Source: Halorussus halophilus
GTDB lineage: Archaea; Halobacteriota; Halobacteria; Halobacteriales; Haladaptataceae
Direction: 5' to 3'
DNA length: 64,000 nucleotides
Assembly (NCBI RefSeq): GCF_008831545.1
Contig: NZ_CP044525.1
Span: 155,257-219,256, forward strand
Below, piece after piece: positions 61,999 to 64,000 of this stretch. Both the position numbers and the translations under genes were made by a program. The notes beneath the pieces are model-generated. The model saw nothing but the letters and a program-made list of their open reading frames with translations. It was not told where the DNA came from and ran no database searches. Every line of letters starts with the position of its first letter. The first letter of the stretch is position 1.

Positions 61999-63600
61999 AT
62001 GGCTGCCAACGACCACGCTCCGAACGTCGAATCGACCGTCGCTGCGATGTCTCTCGACGAGAAGGTCGGCCAGTTGTTCGTCGCGGGCTTCGACGGCACG
62101 ACGCCGACCGCAGACATAGAGTCCCTCGTCGCAGAGCACCACCTCGGCGGTATCATCTACTTCAGCCGAAACGTCGAGTCACCAGACCAACTCCGAACGC
62201 TCTCGGAGACGCTGCAGGGGTTCGTACCGGACGACTCCCCGCCCTTGCTCACTAGCATCGACCAGGAGGGCGGCCGCGTCGCACGGCTCGCGTGGGGGAC
62301 CGAACAGCCAAGCGCGATGGCGTTCGGTGCTGCCGACGACCCCGGACTGGCGACGCGCGCGGGTAGCGCAGTCGGTCACGAACTGCGGTCGCTGGGCATC
62401 AACGTGAACCTTGCGCCCGTCCTCGACGTGAACAACAATCCAGACAATCCTGTTATCGGCGTCCGGTCGTACGGCGAGGACCCCGAGACCGTCGCCGAAC
62501 ACGGCAGTGCGTACGTCGAGGGACTACAGGAGGCAAGCGTCGTCGCCTGTGGTAAGCACTTCCCGGGCCACGGCGACACCGCGGTCGATTCCCACCGCGA
62601 CCTGCCGGTTATCGACCACGACCGCGAGCGACTCGACCGCGTCGAACTCCGGCCGTTTCGTCGCGCCATCGACGCCGGTATCGATGCCATCATGACGACC
62701 CATGTCGCGTTCCCGACTATCGCGGGCGATGCTGACAGACCGGCGACGCTCTCGCCCCGGGTCGTCACCGGCCTGCTCCGCGAGGAACTTGGCTTCGACG
62801 GTCTCGTCTTCACCGACTGCATGGAGATGGACGCTATCGCCGACGGCGTCGGGACGGTCGAGGGCTGCGTACAAGCGGTCGAAGCCGGGTGTGACCAGAT
62901 CTGTGTCTCGCACACCCCGGAAAAACAGCGCGACGCCATCGACGCTGTCGTGGCGGCCGTCGAGTCGGGGGGCGTCTCGGAGGCGCGCATCGACGAGTCC
63001 GTTCGCCGCGTGCTCCGGGCGAAACGAGACTATGGCGCGGGAGCGGTCGGCGACGACGATGCGTGGGAGGCGGCCGCCGCCGACTGCCGCGCCGTCGCCC
63101 GAACCGTCGCTGACCGCAGTGTGACGCTCGTACGGGACGACACGGACGTCCTGCCCCTGTCCGACGAGCCCGTCCGCGTCTACGAATTTGAGGGCAGTCG
63201 CGGGTCGCTCGCCGAGGAGAGCCGCGACGATGGCGGGGCTCTGGCGGAAGCGCTCGAATCTACGGGGTCAACGGTCGACGGCTCAGTCGTCGAACCCGGA
63301 GAAGCCCCGGATGCGACCGCAGTCATTGGTGAAGCCCCGATAGTCGTCCGTACGTCCGACGTCGCCACGAACCCCGAACAGACGGCCGCGGTGCGTGAAC
63401 TCTCTGCGACGGCCGCGGACGTGGTCGTTGTCGCGACCGGGAGCCCGTACGACCTCGCTGCGTTTCCCAGCGTCGGGACGTACGTGACGACGTACGACGC
63501 CACCCAGCCCTCGCTCGCCGTCGCCGCCGCCGTCCTACTCGGGAATCGGGAACCCGCCGGTCGATTACCGGTGACGATACCCGGCGAAAAAGAACGGTGA
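61999..63600 (+). CDS. nagZ: NagZ-type beta-N-acetylglucosaminidase (GH3)
   Basis: GH3 glycosidase of 533 residues. The NagZ signature KHFPGHGD is at 186-193, with the catalytic Asp-His pair in VDSHRD (D197, H199), and the nucleophile D273 in VFTDCMEMDAI. An SIDQEGGRVARL block completes the sugar site. Residues about 355-530 form an extra C-terminal alpha/beta domain like that of Bacillus NagZ (YbbD). It removes GlcNAc from GlcNAc-MurNAc fragments. It has no export signal. Start 61999 (MAANDHAP) is the first ATG after namZ. Confidence 0.93.
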   Translation: MAANDHAPNVESTVAAMSLDEKVGQLFVAGFDGTTPTADIESLVAEHHLGGIIYFSRNVESPDQLRTLSETLQGFVPDDSPPLLTSIDQEGGRVARLAWGTEQPSAMAFGAADDPGLATRAGSAVGHELRSLGINVNLAPVLDVNNNPDNPVIGVRSYGEDPETVAEHGSAYVEGLQEASVVACGKHFPGHGDTAVDSHRDLPVIDHDRERLDRVELRPFRRAIDAGIDAIMTTHVAFPTIAGDADRPATLSPRVVTGLLREELGFDGLVFTDCMEMDAIADGVGTVEGCVQAVEAGCDQICVSHTPEKQRDAIDAVVAAVESGGVSEARIDESVRRVLRAKRDYGAGAVGDDDAWEAAAADCRAVARTVADRSVTLVRDDTDVLPLSDEPVRVYEFEGSRGSLAEESRDDGGALAEALESTGSTVDGSVVEPGEAPDATAVIGEAPIVVRTSDVATNPEQTAAVRELSATAADVVVVATGSPYDLAAFPSVGTYVTTYDATQPSLAVAAAVLLGNREPAGRLPVTIPGEKER

Positions 63601-63621
63601 GTCGGGGCTGCCCGCTCGCAC

Positions 63622-64000
63622 CTATTGTGACTGCTCGGAGATGGCGCGAAGCACGTCGGCCAGTTCGTCGCCGAGTCGGTCGAACAGTTCCGCGCCCTTC
63701 TCCGCGCTCGCCAGAGACGGGTCACCGATAGCACCGGACTCGGAGTACTCCTCGAACGGTCGGTACGTCGAGAGCGTGCCGCCGACGAGTAGGTCCTTCG
63801 TTCCGCGCTCGTACGGTTCGTCGAGGTACTCGGCGTCGGCGTTGTCCATCCGGACGAGGTCCGCGTGGAGGTGCAGCATCAACGAGGTCTCGAACTCGCC
63901 GCCGTGGGCCATGCCGCCGACGTCGCTCTCGCGTATTTCGTCTGCGAACGATTCGGCGAGTTGGAAGTACGTCAGACCAGTCACTTCTCTATCGGGGTGA
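63622..64000 (-). CDS. Creatininase-family amidohydrolase, 5' end cut by window
   Basis: The frame is open to the right-hand edge, so only the C-terminal 125 or so residues are seen. The block GGMAHGGEFETSLMLHLHADLV matches the creatininase family, where the His and Glu bind zinc, and DPSLASAEKGAELFDRL fits the C-terminus. Family members hydrolyse cyclic or linear amides (creatinine, formamides of sugars or cofactors). It converges on nagZ, 21 bases apart. Relation to the murein genes is unknown. Confidence 0.78.
   Translation of the reverse strand, partial: HPDREVTGLTYFQLAESFADEIRESDVGGMAHGGEFETSLMLHLHADLVRMDNADAEYLDEPYERGTKDLLVGGTLSTYRPFEEYSESGAIGDPSLASAEKGAELFDRLGDELADVLRAISEQSQ

Overview
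This window is from a halophilic archaeon (Halobacteria). Proteins are strongly acidic and coding DNA is GC-rich. Secreted proteins carry twin-arginine signals followed by lipoboxes. Many start codons sit about 27-30 nt downstream of an AT-rich TATA box, which is the leaderless pattern of haloarchaea. Regulators belong to haloarchaeal families (HTH-10 and HxlR). The species cannot be named from the sequence.

Layout. (A) 1-9.9 kb is a carboxylate utilisation block: an M29-type aminopeptidase (cut by the edge), an enolase-superfamily enzyme, an SLC13-type anion transporter, a D-2-hydroxyacid dehydrogenase, an atypical SDR, and a complete tripartite tricarboxylate transporter (TctB, TctA, TctC). 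(B) 10.6-16.4 kb is a metal-response block: an HTH-10 regulator, a Zn/Cd-type P1B ATPase with two metal-binding domains, a small CC-motif protein coupled to a MerB-like organomercurial lyase, an HxlR regulator and a BASS-type transporter. (C) 16.5-19.2 kb holds an unknown gene, a rhomboid-like protease and a second HTH-10 gene whose 5' end looks damaged. (D) 19.4-27.5 kb is an operon of peptide-type ABC transporter genes with a family III CoA-transferase and a CitE-like lyase. Its binding protein appears to be circularly permuted. (E) 27.5-40 kb is a lower-GC accessory island: three tandem glutaredoxin-like copies (two broken), an M48 protease, an IS1341-type TnpB element with its DUF2080 partner, a ParA pair behind a large dyad, a tyrosine recombinase, a frameshifted membrane gene, a secreted serine protease and a DDE transposase.

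(F) 40.3-64 kb is the most striking part. It encodes RidA, a glucose-dehydrogenase-like enzyme, a SelA/DgaE-like PLP lyase, a PIG-L deacetylase, an enolase-superfamily enzyme, a full dipeptide-type ABC transporter, AnmK (anhydro-MurNAc kinase), a HAD phosphatase, a beta-lactamase-fold hydrolase resembling AmiE/YbbE, NamZ (DUF1343, exo-muramidase) and NagZ (GH3). The last three families are the same set as the Bacillus muropeptide-rescue genes amiE-nagZ-namZ. Haloarchaea have no murein, so this looks like a locus for importing and consuming fragments of bacterial cell walls. None of the hydrolases shows an export signal, which points to cleavage in the cytoplasm after ABC import. The deacetylase, dehydrogenase, PLP lyase and RidA could form a phosphate-free route from N-acetylglucosamine to 2-keto-3-deoxygluconate. 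These pathway assignments are inference from family membership and gene neighbourhood.
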